Shown here: piece by piece, positions 17,877-26,249 of the stretch | Layout of the letters: every line of letters begins with the position of its first letter | Numbering within the stretch: position 1 is the first letter of the stretch | NCBI GenBank assembly: GCA_028716945.1 | Contig: JAQUOT010000001.1 | Location: 1-64,000, forward strand | Origin: Candidatus Nanoarchaeia archaeon | GTDB lineage: Archaea > Nanobdellota > Nanobdellia > SCGC-AAA011-G17 > JAFCDX01 | Reading direction: 5' to 3' | Length of the DNA: 64,000 nucleotides | Position numbers and translations under genes: made by a program | Notes under the pieces: model-generated | What the model was told of the DNA's origin: nothing | The model's input: only the letters and a program-made list of their open reading frames with translations | Databases searched by the model: none

Positions 17877-18560
17877 TTATTTTTTTTGCGAACGTACCCA
17901 AGAGGCATAACCACCCCCGTTGCCATCACGGCAGAAACCAGCAACACTCAACCCGCCGACGTTGCAGTCGGAACCCAGCGCGGTATATCTTTTAACATCT
18001 TGAGTTGTAGGATTTAAAGCAAAAACATAAGGTTGATTCTTGCTTATTTTTTCTGCAACTCTTGCAACAACATCTTGTGCAAAATCTTTATCTCCAACTT
18101 GAGCTAGAATATAAGGATTTTTAACTAATTCTGAAATAGATTGACTTCCTGTCTTAAATCCATAAGGAACAACTCTCACCGAGTTATCTCCATCTTTAAA
18201 TCTTTTTAACAATTTTTTTCTATCTGAAGGCATTTTTCCATTAATATTATCATAAACTATAACATTTTCAGAACCCCATAAATTCTCTGTTGAAGTCCAA
18301 AAATAATTATTTCTAAATTTTGATAAGAGTTCTTTACAATGAGCTTCGTCTGTATTCTGCAAAGCTAAATCTACTAAAGAAAATGTTTGTGCTGTAGTTG
18401 ATCTTAATGCTTTTTCTTGAGTTATTTTATTCATAACTGTTTGATAATCATTAGGTCCTATAAAAGGTAATCCAAAAGTTATAATTTCTTTAAGGTGAGG
18501 AACATCAATTTCAATTCTAGCTACTCTTATTTTTCCGTTTCCATTAAGTGCGATTTCCAT
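17877..18560 (-). CDS. Candidate DGR target protein with hypervariable C-terminus
   Basis: 227 residues, no signal peptide. The middle (FWTSTENLWGSE, then NSVRVVPYGF) recalls DUF1566/C-type-lectin-like domains that often serve as targets of diversity-generating retroelements; this match is by eye and tentative. The last 33 codons differ sharply in composition from the rest of the gene and the window (see the variable-region entry). The protein ends WVRSQKK. A divergent promoter with BRE GAAAC and TATA TTTTTAAAC sits in the 18561-18677 gap shared with smc. No reverse transcriptase is in the window, so diversification is inference. Confidence 0.6.
   Translation of the reverse strand: MEIALNGNGKIRVARIEIDVPHLKEIITFGLPFIGPNDYQTVMNKITQEKALRSTTAQTFSLVDLALQNTDEAHCKELLSKFRNNYFWTSTENLWGSENVIVYDNINGKMPSDRKKLLKRFKDGDNSVRVVPYGFKTGSQSISELVKNPYILAQVGDKDFAQDVVARVAEKISKNQPYVFALNPTTQDVKRYTALGSDCNVGGLSVAGFCRDGNGGGYASWVRSQKK
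17888..17983 (-). other. Candidate DGR variable region (GC-rich, A-depleted)
   Basis: By count, 60 of 96 bases are G or C, against a strongly AT-rich background. On the coding strand only 9 of 96 are A. Of the 32 codons from Thr193 to Ser224, 24 end in C or T and 12 end in C, unlike neighbouring genes. This is the pattern expected when AAC/AAT codons of a template repeat are randomised to NNC/NNT by adenine-directed mutagenesis, at the 3' end of a gene where variable regions sit. The template repeat and reverse transcriptase would lie elsewhere. Confidence 0.5.
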
Positions 18561-18677
18561 ATCTTTTAGAATAAATTAGTGTTTAAAAATGTTTCTATTT
18601 TAAAGAGGTAACATAACCAAAAGTATAAAATTAAAGGTATAAAAGTATTTAAATAATTAAAGAAAGCCAGAATATTA

Positions 18678-21600
18678 ATGGTTACAATACAAAAACTAAA
18701 AATGAGGGGGTTTAAGTCATTTGCAAAACCAATTGAAATGTTCTTTCCTCAAGGTTTTTCTGCTATTGTAGGAGCTAATGGTTCTGGTAAATGTGTAACT
18801 AAAGATACTTCAATTCAATTAGCAGACGGCTCTTTAGTCAAAATAGGAGAATTAGTTGAAAACAAACTCAAAGAAAATTCTTATAAAAACATAGAAGATG
18901 GTTTTATCATAAATGGAGACAATACAGAAATATTAACTTTAGATACAAAAACCTTAAAGATTAAAAAGGTTCCAGTTAAAGCTTATGTAAAAAGAAGTTC
19001 ACCAAACCAGCTGATTAAAATAAAAACAAGATCTGGAAGAGAAATCACTTCTACTAAATATCATCCGCTATTCATCTTAGATAATAATAAAATAAGGAGC
19101 ATTAAAGCTGAAGAATTAAAAAAAGGAATAAAAATTGCGGTTCCTAGAAAAATTGAAACTACTCCAAAAACAAAATATTTTTATGAATTATTAGATTTAA
19201 TAGCCCCTGAAGATAAAATTTATGTTCCTTATAATAAAAAGTATAAAGAAATTTTATATAAAATTAAAGGTTATAAAGAATGGGGAGATCTTTCTAAAAA
19301 AATTGATATTCCTTTATATGTGTTAAGAGGATTGATAAATAAACAAGCAATTAATTTTTCATATCTTGTAAGAATATTAAGACAATACTATAATGATAAA
19401 GAAATAATAAAATTAATCCCACATGCAAAATCAAGAGCAAATGATAAAATTGTTTATAAATTTCCTTGGAAAAATTCTAAAGAATTATCCAGATTATTGG
19501 GATATCTACTTGCTGAAGGAAGATTGCCTCCAACATCAAACCAAATATGGTTCACAAATGGAACACAAGAAATTGTTGCAGATTATAAAAATTTAATAGA
19601 CAAAATATTTGAAGTTAATGCTACAATAAATGAATATAAACCAAATGTTTGGGATGTACTAGCTTATTCTACTTTTATAAGAACTATTTTAAACAAACTT
19701 GGAATGTCTATTGGAACAACAAAAGACAAAACAATAACAAATCTTTTCTTAAGCCATAGTTCTGATAAAGAGCTGTCAGAATTATTAAATGGATTATATT
19801 GCGGAGATGGCTATGTTTCAAAAAGTTCAATAGAAATAACAACTAAAAGCAAAAATTTAGCATTTGCAATAGAAAATATACTTTCTAGGTTAAGTATAAC
19901 TTACAGATCAAATTATGTTGTAAAAATTGCTACAAATTCTGGATTCAGTGGAGTTTATAAAACTATAACAATTTATGGAGCAGATAATTTTTTAAAATTC
20001 AATTATTATATTAAATTAAAACATAAAGCAAAACAAAAAAGAATTGAAAATTTATTAAATGCAAAAATTAATCCAAATATAGATTTATTAGAAATTAATT
20101 CTTTAATAAAAGAAATTGTAAAAGATTTAAAAATAAATGTCAAATCAACTAAGAAAACCTATCCAAGACTATCCTCTTATGTTTATAATCAATGCACTCC
20201 TTCAGTTTATGGAGTAAAACTACTAATAAAAAATATTTTTATTCCAAGAGCGCAATCACAAGGAACTCTTTCACAATCTTTAATAAATCTCTGCTTGTTA
20301 TGCAATTCAGATATTTACTGGGATGAAATAACTGAAATTAAAACTATAAACTCAAAAGAAAAATGGGTTTATGATTTATCTATAGATAAACATCATAATT
20401 TTATAGCAAATAATATAATAGTCCATAATAGTAACGTTGTAGATGCATTATGTTTTGTATTAGGTAAAAGCTCTGCTAAAGGCCTTAGAGCTGAGAAATC
20501 TGCTAATTTAATCTACAATGGGGGTAAGCATGCAGATCCTGCTAAAGAAGCCCAAGTTGACATGATATTTAATAATCAAAAAAAAGAATTAGCAATAAAA
20601 TCAGAATATGGAAATTTAGAAGAGGTAAAAATTTCTAGAATTGTAAGACAAAATGGACAAAGTATTTACAAAATAAATGATAAAACAGTAAACAGACAAG
20701 AAATTGTTGAAATGTTATCAAGTGCTTCTATAGATCCAGAAGGGCATAATATTATTTTACAAGGAGATATAATTCATTTTGCAGAAATGCGTACAGAAGA
20801 TAGAAGAAAAGTTATTGAAGAAGTTGCAGGCATTTCTATTTATGAAGACAAAAAAGAAAAGTCTTTAAGAGAACTTGAGAAAGTACAAGAAAAATTAAAT
20901 GAAGCAGGAATAATTTTAACTGAGAGAAGTGCTAACTTAAGAGAATTAAAAAAAGATAGAGACCAGGCATTAAAATATAAAGAATTAGAACAAAAGATTA
21001 AAGACCATAAAGCTTCTTTGATAAAATCTCAAATTAAAAAAAGAGAAGAAAGAAAAGCTTCTATAGAAAACGAAGTCAAAGATAATGAATCAAAGATTTC
21101 TAAAGTCAATGAACAAGTAACTCAACTAAAATCAGAAATACATAAATTAGATTCTAGTATTAAAAATATTACAGTTACTATAGAAGACAAAGGAGAAATA
21201 GAACAAAGAGAACTAAGAAAGAAGATTGAAGAATTCAAGACTAAAATTGCTAGAGATGATGAAAGATTATTAGTATGTAAAGAACAATTAACTAAACTAG
21301 ATCAAAGAAATAAACAAATTAAACTTGATTCTTCTGGAACAGATGAAAAAATATCAGAATTAAAAGATAAAAAGAAAAAAACAGAAGAAGAATTAAAAGA
21401 TTTAATCCAAGAACAATCAAGAATTTTAAAAGATTTAGAGCATTCCAAATCTAAATTTAGTGTGTCTTATGAAACAATGGCTGACAAAGCAGTAGAAAGA
21501 ATTGTTAATTTGGGTGATGAAGAAGTTTATGGAACTGTTGGAGATTTAGCTGAAATTCCAGATAAATATGCTTTGGCTTTAGAAGTAGCTGCTGGTGGAA

Positions 21601-23126
21601 GAATAAAAAGTATTGTTGTTGAAGATGATTTTACTGCTCAAAGATGTATAGATGTTCTTAAAAAAGAAAAACTAGGTACTTGTACATTCTTACCATTGAA
21701 TAAAATTAAACCAAAAACAAACAGTATGGATTTAAAAAATATAAAAGGAAAAAATGGAATTGTTGATTTAGCTATAAACTTAGTAAAATATAATTCTAAA
21801 TTTGATACTATTTTCAAATATGTCTTTGGTTCTACATTAATTATGGAGGATTTAGAAACTGCTAGAAGATTAATAGGACAAATAAGAATGGTTACTTTAG
21901 ATGGAGATTTAGTAGAAACTTCTGGTGCAATGATTGGAGGATATAGAAGACTTGGAGGTTTAGGAAAGACTTCAAGAAATAAGATAAAGAACCTTGGTAC
22001 AAGCTTAGAAGAATTAGAAAAAGAAAAATATGATATTGAAAGAAAAATATTTGAATTAAGTTCAGAGAAAAAAGGATTAGATTTACAAATAGAAAGTTTA
22101 TTTTTACCTGAAAATGACAGAGCTTTAAAGATATTAAAAGAAAATGAAAAAGAAAAGATAGAATTTACAAAAGAATTAGACCATTTAAATGATGAATTAA
22201 AAACTGCTAGAAATAATTTAAAAGAATGCGAAGAACAAGAAAAGAAATTCTTTAATAATTTTAAGAATTTATCTTCACAGAGATCAAAATATAATGATAA
22301 AATACAAGAATTTGAGACTAAAATCATAAGAGAACAAGAAAAAATAAGAAATTATGAAACTATTATTAACAATTTGAATATTACTAAAGCTAAAACTATT
22401 GGAGAATTAGAAGGTTTGGATAAAGAATTTGAAGAATTTAAAGTTGAATTTGAAGAGGGTAAAATAAAAATATTAACGAGTGTTTCTATAGATGAATTAA
22501 CTCTAAGAATAAGAGAAGATGAAAGAGCTTTAAGGAATATTGGTAATGTTAATCTAAGAGCATTAGAAATTTATGAAAATCTTGAAAAAGAATATAATGG
22601 TCTTCTTGAAAGAGCAGATAAATTAAAAAAAGAAAAAGAAGATGTTTTATTAATGATAGATGAAATTGAAAAGAGAAAGATTGGATTATTTATGAATACT
22701 TTTAATGAATTAAATAAAAACTTTATACAAATATTTTCCAGTTTAACTACAAAAGGTACTGCCCATTTAGAAATAGAAAATCCAGAAAATCCTTTTGAAG
22801 CAGGTGTTGAAATAAAAGTTAAAGTTGTAGGAAATAAATTCCTTGATATTAAGAGTTTATCTGGTGGAGAAAAAACTTTAACTGCTTTAGCATTTATATT
22901 TTCTATACAAGAACACAAACCTGCAAACTTCTATTTATTAGATGAAGTAGATGCTGCTTTAGACAAGACAAACTCAGAATTATTATCTAGGTTAATTAAA
23001 AAATACTCAGAAAAAGCACAATATATTGTTATATCTCACAATGACCATATTATCACAGAATCAGACCAATTATATGGAATAACAATGCAAGAAGGTATTT
23101 CTAAAGTAGTTAGCTTGAAGGTTTAA
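18678..23126 (+). CDS. smc: Chromosome segregation ATPase SMC, interrupted by an intein
   Basis: 1482 residues as encoded, 936 after removal of a 546-residue intein. The Walker A sequence GANGSGK (residues 32-38) is split from its Ser by the intein and resumes SNVVDAL at 585. A coiled coil follows, then the hinge (EEVYGTVGDLAEIPDKY, near 947) and a second coiled coil. The signature LSGGEK (near 1394), Walker B FYLLDEVDAALD (near 1418) and the IVISHND switch complete the head. It holds and compacts DNA loops during segregation. The mature length is below the usual 1150-1200, implying shortened arms. Its 3' end overlaps a convergent gene by 17 bases. Confidence 0.97.
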   Translation: MVTIQKLKMRGFKSFAKPIEMFFPQGFSAIVGANGSGKCVTKDTSIQLADGSLVKIGELVENKLKENSYKNIEDGFIINGDNTEILTLDTKTLKIKKVPVKAYVKRSSPNQLIKIKTRSGREITSTKYHPLFILDNNKIRSIKAEELKKGIKIAVPRKIETTPKTKYFYELLDLIAPEDKIYVPYNKKYKEILYKIKGYKEWGDLSKKIDIPLYVLRGLINKQAINFSYLVRILRQYYNDKEIIKLIPHAKSRANDKIVYKFPWKNSKELSRLLGYLLAEGRLPPTSNQIWFTNGTQEIVADYKNLIDKIFEVNATINEYKPNVWDVLAYSTFIRTILNKLGMSIGTTKDKTITNLFLSHSSDKELSELLNGLYCGDGYVSKSSIEITTKSKNLAFAIENILSRLSITYRSNYVVKIATNSGFSGVYKTITIYGADNFLKFNYYIKLKHKAKQKRIENLLNAKINPNIDLLEINSLIKEIVKDLKINVKSTKKTYPRLSSYVYNQCTPSVYGVKLLIKNIFIPRAQSQGTLSQSLINLCLLCNSDIYWDEITEIKTINSKEKWVYDLSIDKHHNFIANNIIVHNSNVVDALCFVLGKSSAKGLRAEKSANLIYNGGKHADPAKEAQVDMIFNNQKKELAIKSEYGNLEEVKISRIVRQNGQSIYKINDKTVNRQEIVEMLSSASIDPEGHNIILQGDIIHFAEMRTEDRRKVIEEVAGISIYEDKKEKSLRELEKVQEKLNEAGIILTERSANLRELKKDRDQALKYKELEQKIKDHKASLIKSQIKKREERKASIENEVKDNESKISKVNEQVTQLKSEIHKLDSSIKNITVTIEDKGEIEQRELRKKIEEFKTKIARDDERLLVCKEQLTKLDQRNKQIKLDSSGTDEKISELKDKKKKTEEELKDLIQEQSRILKDLEHSKSKFSVSYETMADKAVERIVNLGDEEVYGTVGDLAEIPDKYALALEVAAGGRIKSIVVEDDFTAQRCIDVLKKEKLGTCTFLPLNKIKPKTNSMDLKNIKGKNGIVDLAINLVKYNSKFDTIFKYVFGSTLIMEDLETARRLIGQIRMVTLDGDLVETSGAMIGGYRRLGGLGKTSRNKIKNLGTSLEELEKEKYDIERKIFELSSEKKGLDLQIESLFLPENDRALKILKENEKEKIEFTKELDHLNDELKTARNNLKECEEQEKKFFNNFKNLSSQRSKYNDKIQEFETKIIREQEKIRNYETIINNLNITKAKTIGELEGLDKEFEEFKVEFEEGKIKILTSVSIDELTLRIREDERALRNIGNVNLRALEIYENLEKEYNGLLERADKLKKEKEDVLLMIDEIEKRKIGLFMNTFNELNKNFIQIFSSLTTKGTAHLEIENPENPFEAGVEIKVKVVGNKFLDIKSLSGGEKTLTALAFIFSIQEHKPANFYLLDEVDAALDKTNSELLSRLIKKYSEKAQYIVISHNDHIITESDQLYGITMQEGISKVVSLKV
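18792..20429 (+). mobile_element. Intein with LAGLIDADG endonuclease in the SMC P-loop
   Basis: In-frame insertion of 546 residues that starts with Cys39 and ends in His-Asn before a Ser extein residue, the standard splicing junction. Block A reads CVTKDTSIQLADGS, block B TSTKYHPLF (T-x-x-H), and the C-terminal blocks read WVYDLSIDKHHNFIANN and VHN. Between them lie two LAGLIDADG-type helices, LLGYLLAEGR (near residue 275) and LLNGLYCGDGY (near 375), so it looks full length and probably homing-competent. Insertion between K and S of the P-loop makes SMC activity depend on splicing. Confidence 0.95.
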
Positions 23127-23415
23127 TTATCTTTTTTGTTGTTTGATCAAATAAGTATTTCTCTAAATCACCAAAAGTTTTAACAGTTCTTGGTATAGGA
23201 ATTCTCATCCCACATTCTCCACAATATAATACCCTAAAATCTTTTGATATAATTGGAGAATGGATAATCCCACCATCTTCTTCATGATACCCTATGCCTC
23301 TAATAGGGAACTCTTGTGTAGCATCATAAGGTTTACTAACAGGAGATCCTACTGATGTTTCCACCAATAAAACTCCTTCAATTTCAGATATTTTAATTCT
23401 ATAACGATCAGTCAT
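23110..23415 (-). CDS. Hypothetical 101-aa protein with half zinc ribbon
   Basis: A single YCGECGMRIPIP knuckle (CxxC) sits in the C-terminal half of a beta-rich protein. With no second Cys pair, a full zinc ribbon would need dimerisation. The family is not recognised. It is the last gene of a four-gene minus-strand run from 26162, starts 15 bases after the preceding stop with GGAGAAG as ribosome-binding site, and overlaps the end of smc by 17 bases. Confidence 0.6.
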   Translation of the reverse strand: MTDRYRIKISEIEGVLLVETSVGSPVSKPYDATQEFPIRGIGYHEEDGGIIHSPIISKDFRVLYCGECGMRIPIPRTVKTFGDLEKYLFDQTTKKIIKPSS

Positions 23416-23430
23416 TTTATCTTCTCCATT

Positions 23431-24120
23431 TTATTTTAAACGCACACCTAAATAAACTTGTTCATCTAAATCACATTTAGAATAACTTAAAGTTTCTCTA
23501 CAAAATAAATTTACATTACCCGTCCCAGGTTTAGAAATTAATCTAAAGTTATGATAAGCTGTACCTAAACGAGGTTTTTGCCTTAATAAAACATATAATT
23601 CTTTAATATTTCCAAAGAACCAATTATTAATTTCCATAATTTTATTAAAATCTAGTTCAATAAATCTTTCCAAGACATTAGATTTATTTTTCTCATTAAT
23701 GTCTTGTGTATCTATTTTTGATGAACGTTCATTTTTCATATCTTTATAATGTATAAGTTTATCTTTACCCTCACTATTAAATTTTATCCAAGAGAAAGTA
23801 TAAATAATACCATCAACTTGAAAATTATTTATCATACTATCTTTTATTTCTTCTCTTTTATTTTCATCTTTAATTGTCTGGACTGCATCAAGAACAGCAT
23901 AAAATAAGGGTAAATCTGCAGGATAAAATTTTTTGGCTTTTTCACTTTCTTTGAAAAAAGATATAATTTTTTTATTTCCATTAAGTATAATATTATCAGG
24001 TAAGTCTAAAACATCAACGCGTTTCTTTAGTATATCAACAGATCTTTGTTTTCCTCTATAGTTAATATCCAATGTCCAAAAATCCTTATAACCCGACCAA
24101 AATTTTTCTATTTCATTCAT
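23431..24120 (-). CDS. Hypothetical 229-aa soluble protein
   Basis: No family recognised. Aromatic-rich N-terminus (FWSGYKDFW), charged helical middle and a C-terminus with two cysteines (LFCRETLSYSKCD); no signal peptide or membrane helix. The start overlaps the stop of the upstream surface protein by four bases (ATGA), implying translational coupling. Partner and role are unknown. Confidence 0.6.
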   Translation of the reverse strand: MNEIEKFWSGYKDFWTLDINYRGKQRSVDILKKRVDVLDLPDNIILNGNKKIISFFKESEKAKKFYPADLPLFYAVLDAVQTIKDENKREEIKDSMINNFQVDGIIYTFSWIKFNSEGKDKLIHYKDMKNERSSKIDTQDINEKNKSNVLERFIELDFNKIMEINNWFFGNIKELYVLLRQKPRLGTAYHNFRLISKPGTGNVNLFCRETLSYSKCDLDEQVYLGVRLK

Positions 24121-26162
24121 CTTTTCTTCTCCAATAATTTATTCTTTTTCCAGAGTTTTTTCTTTTTAAATACCTTTCTTTTAATAGGTTTGCTTTTCTT
24201 AATAATTATCTTCCTCTTAACTACTTTTTTTCTAACGACTTTTTTCTTAGGAACGCCTATTTTCTCAAACTTTTGAACAATATCTTCCCAAGGAGTATCA
24301 TCATGAGTTTCTTCTTGTACTTCTAATGGTACTGAAGGAATTGTTTGTTGTATAGGCATTAATTCAGTTTCAACTTCTTCTGAAAATATACTTTCTGCTT
24401 TTTTATGGAATTTTGTTTTTATTATTATAATTATTAAGAATAATAAGATAAATGCAACAATAATATAATATTTGTATTTGTTCATTAAATCAATAAGTTT
24501 CTTTCCTGTATCTTTCTCTGTAGTAGCAATTTTTGTAAATTTATTTATTGTTAGACTTGCAATTTCATCTTCTATAGAATTTAATTTTACTTCTATATCA
24601 GATATTCCATCATCAGTTATATCAACGAATTTAGAATTTCCAACAGTTAATAAAACATAATTAGTTTTGTTTGAGTTTATTGCAATTAAAACACTTTCAT
24701 TTTCTATACTATTCAAAGTTACAATATGTTCTTCATCATTATAATCAAAACTTTCTTCATCTCCAACAGCTAAATCCAAATCTGCTAATTTTTCTGTAGT
24801 TTTTGTATTTAACATTCCAGTTATTGGTGCTAAATCTTCTGGAGCACAACTTGTTTCATTAACAGGTTCTTTATTAATAATATTTTTAACATAATTTTTA
24901 GCTCTTGTATAATAACCAGTAATTTTATTTGTTAAATCAAATCCAGTCTCATTAGTGCTTTCTCCAGAACATTGTTTTTCAGTTAAAACAACTAATTCCA
25001 TTTCATCAGAAGATTTTACTTTTGAACTTAATGTAGATTCTAATTTAAATTTATAAGTTCCAGGTTTTATAAAAGAATTATTTACTTTTAATAAAACAAC
25101 TTCTTCTTGCCCAGGACTTACTGTTACAGTTTTTGTATTAAATATTATAAATTCTGGTGCATCTAAACTTAAAGTATAAGTATTTGCAATAGAACCACTA
25201 TTTTTTATTGTTGCAGTAAAGGTATCTGTTACCGGGCTGCAAATTTCTTCTTTCTTGCTTAAAAATGCAACTTCACCAAAATTACAAGATTTTACTTCTG
25301 CTTTGATTATACCTTTTGCTTTTGTATTTCCTTTATCAGGATCTATTGTTAATTTAACATCAAAAATTCCTTTAATATTATAATCTGGTTCTAAAATTAA
25401 ATTAAACTTTTGTGAAGTCTTTGCAGGTATAATTAAAGATTTTTTATCTAAATGAACCCATTTTGGAGCATCTTTAGAAATATCAAATTTATTTATTTCA
25501 TCTCCAGTATTTTCTATAATTATTGGAATTATATCTTGACTATGATCACAAATATCTGCATAATTTCTATCAATATAAACTGTAAAATTATAATTTGGTT
25601 TTACTTTTACTGTTTTTGTTGTATTTTTTATGGTTACTGGTTTTTCTTGAACAACTGTTTTTATTACTGGTTTTTCAACAACTACTCTTTTTTCAATTAT
25701 TTTAGGAACTTCAACTATTTTTTCTATTATGATTGGTTTTTGTGTTTGTATTTGTGTTGTTGGTTGTGAAATTTTAGTTGGTTTAGCTATATTACAATCA
25801 TTGATAATAATAGAATGATGGGCCTTCTCTAAAGAAGATCCTGAAACAACATCTATGTATAGATCATATTTTCCTGGAGGTGTATTAGACATGGGTGTTA
25901 CATACGTATAGATAGAACGTATATCTCCAGGCTTAAGTACAAAGCCTTTTGGTATTGAAGCAGACCAAGGCAATGCACTACCATATAAATCTACTGTGTA
26001 CTGTTGCTCAGAATTCCCATCATTCTTAATAATATCTAAAAAAAGATGAGTATTTTCAGGACACAAAGAAACTTCATTAGTTTCAGAAATTATTGATGCA
26101 TTTACATTTAGAATTACTATTAAAAAAACTGATAATACTATTATTAATTGTTTAAAGTACAT
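24117..26162 (-). CDS. Membrane-anchored surface protein with repeated Ig-like (NEW3/CARDB-like) domains
   Basis: 681 residues. A signal peptide (QLIIVLSVFLIVILNVNA) leads to three or four beta-sandwich modules with the pattern C-P-E/C-S-P, then I-x-N-x-G, then x-L-x-P-G, typical of NEW3/CARDB-like archaeal surface proteins. A Val/Lys/Glu-rich linker separates the first two. One C-terminal helix (YYIIVAFILLFLIIIIIK) precedes a cytoplasmic tail ending in a dense Lys/Arg tract that could contact nucleic acid or ribosomes. The ribosome-binding sequence is CGGGGGTTAG and a candidate operator lies at 26178-26199. Surface exposure is well supported; ligand unknown. Confidence 0.8.
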   Translation of the reverse strand: MYFKQLIIVLSVFLIVILNVNASIISETNEVSLCPENTHLFLDIIKNDGNSEQQYTVDLYGSALPWSASIPKGFVLKPGDIRSIYTYVTPMSNTPPGKYDLYIDVVSGSSLEKAHHSIIINDCNIAKPTKISQPTTQIQTQKPIIIEKIVEVPKIIEKRVVVEKPVIKTVVQEKPVTIKNTTKTVKVKPNYNFTVYIDRNYADICDHSQDIIPIIIENTGDEINKFDISKDAPKWVHLDKKSLIIPAKTSQKFNLILEPDYNIKGIFDVKLTIDPDKGNTKAKGIIKAEVKSCNFGEVAFLSKKEEICSPVTDTFTATIKNSGSIANTYTLSLDAPEFIIFNTKTVTVSPGQEEVVLLKVNNSFIKPGTYKFKLESTLSSKVKSSDEMELVVLTEKQCSGESTNETGFDLTNKITGYYTRAKNYVKNIINKEPVNETSCAPEDLAPITGMLNTKTTEKLADLDLAVGDEESFDYNDEEHIVTLNSIENESVLIAINSNKTNYVLLTVGNSKFVDITDDGISDIEVKLNSIEDEIASLTINKFTKIATTEKDTGKKLIDLMNKYKYYIIVAFILLFLIIIIIKTKFHKKAESIFSEEVETELMPIQQTIPSVPLEVQEETHDDTPWEDIVQKFEKIGVPKKKVVRKKVVKRKIIIKKSKPIKRKVFKKKKLWKKNKLLEKKR

Positions 26163-26177
26163 ATCTAACCCCCGATT

Positions 26178-26215
26178 TTATCCACTGGTGAGGGTATACA
26201 TTATTTATAAGCATT
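26178..26215 (-). promoter_or_regulatory. Promoter with weaker operator match
   Basis: On the minus strand the TATA box is GCTTATAAATAATG (about 26202-26215). The plus-strand sequence downstream of it, 26178-26199, contains ATCCACTGGTGAGGGTATAC, a weaker match to the motif shared by the envelope genes. Confidence 0.4.
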
Positions 26216-26249
26216 CATATATTAGAATTGTAGTTTTATAAAATAATAA

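Noticed and set aside
17877-18560. GC-rich 3' end explained by horizontal transfer or a chimeric assembly
   Set aside because: Frame is intact, the patch ends just before the stop codon, and A-depletion with NNY codons fits a DGR better; not excluded.
21638-22327. 229-codon minus-strand ORF inside smc
   Set aside because: Shadow of the smc coiled-coil coding sequence; composition is that of reverse-complemented Lys/Glu codons.
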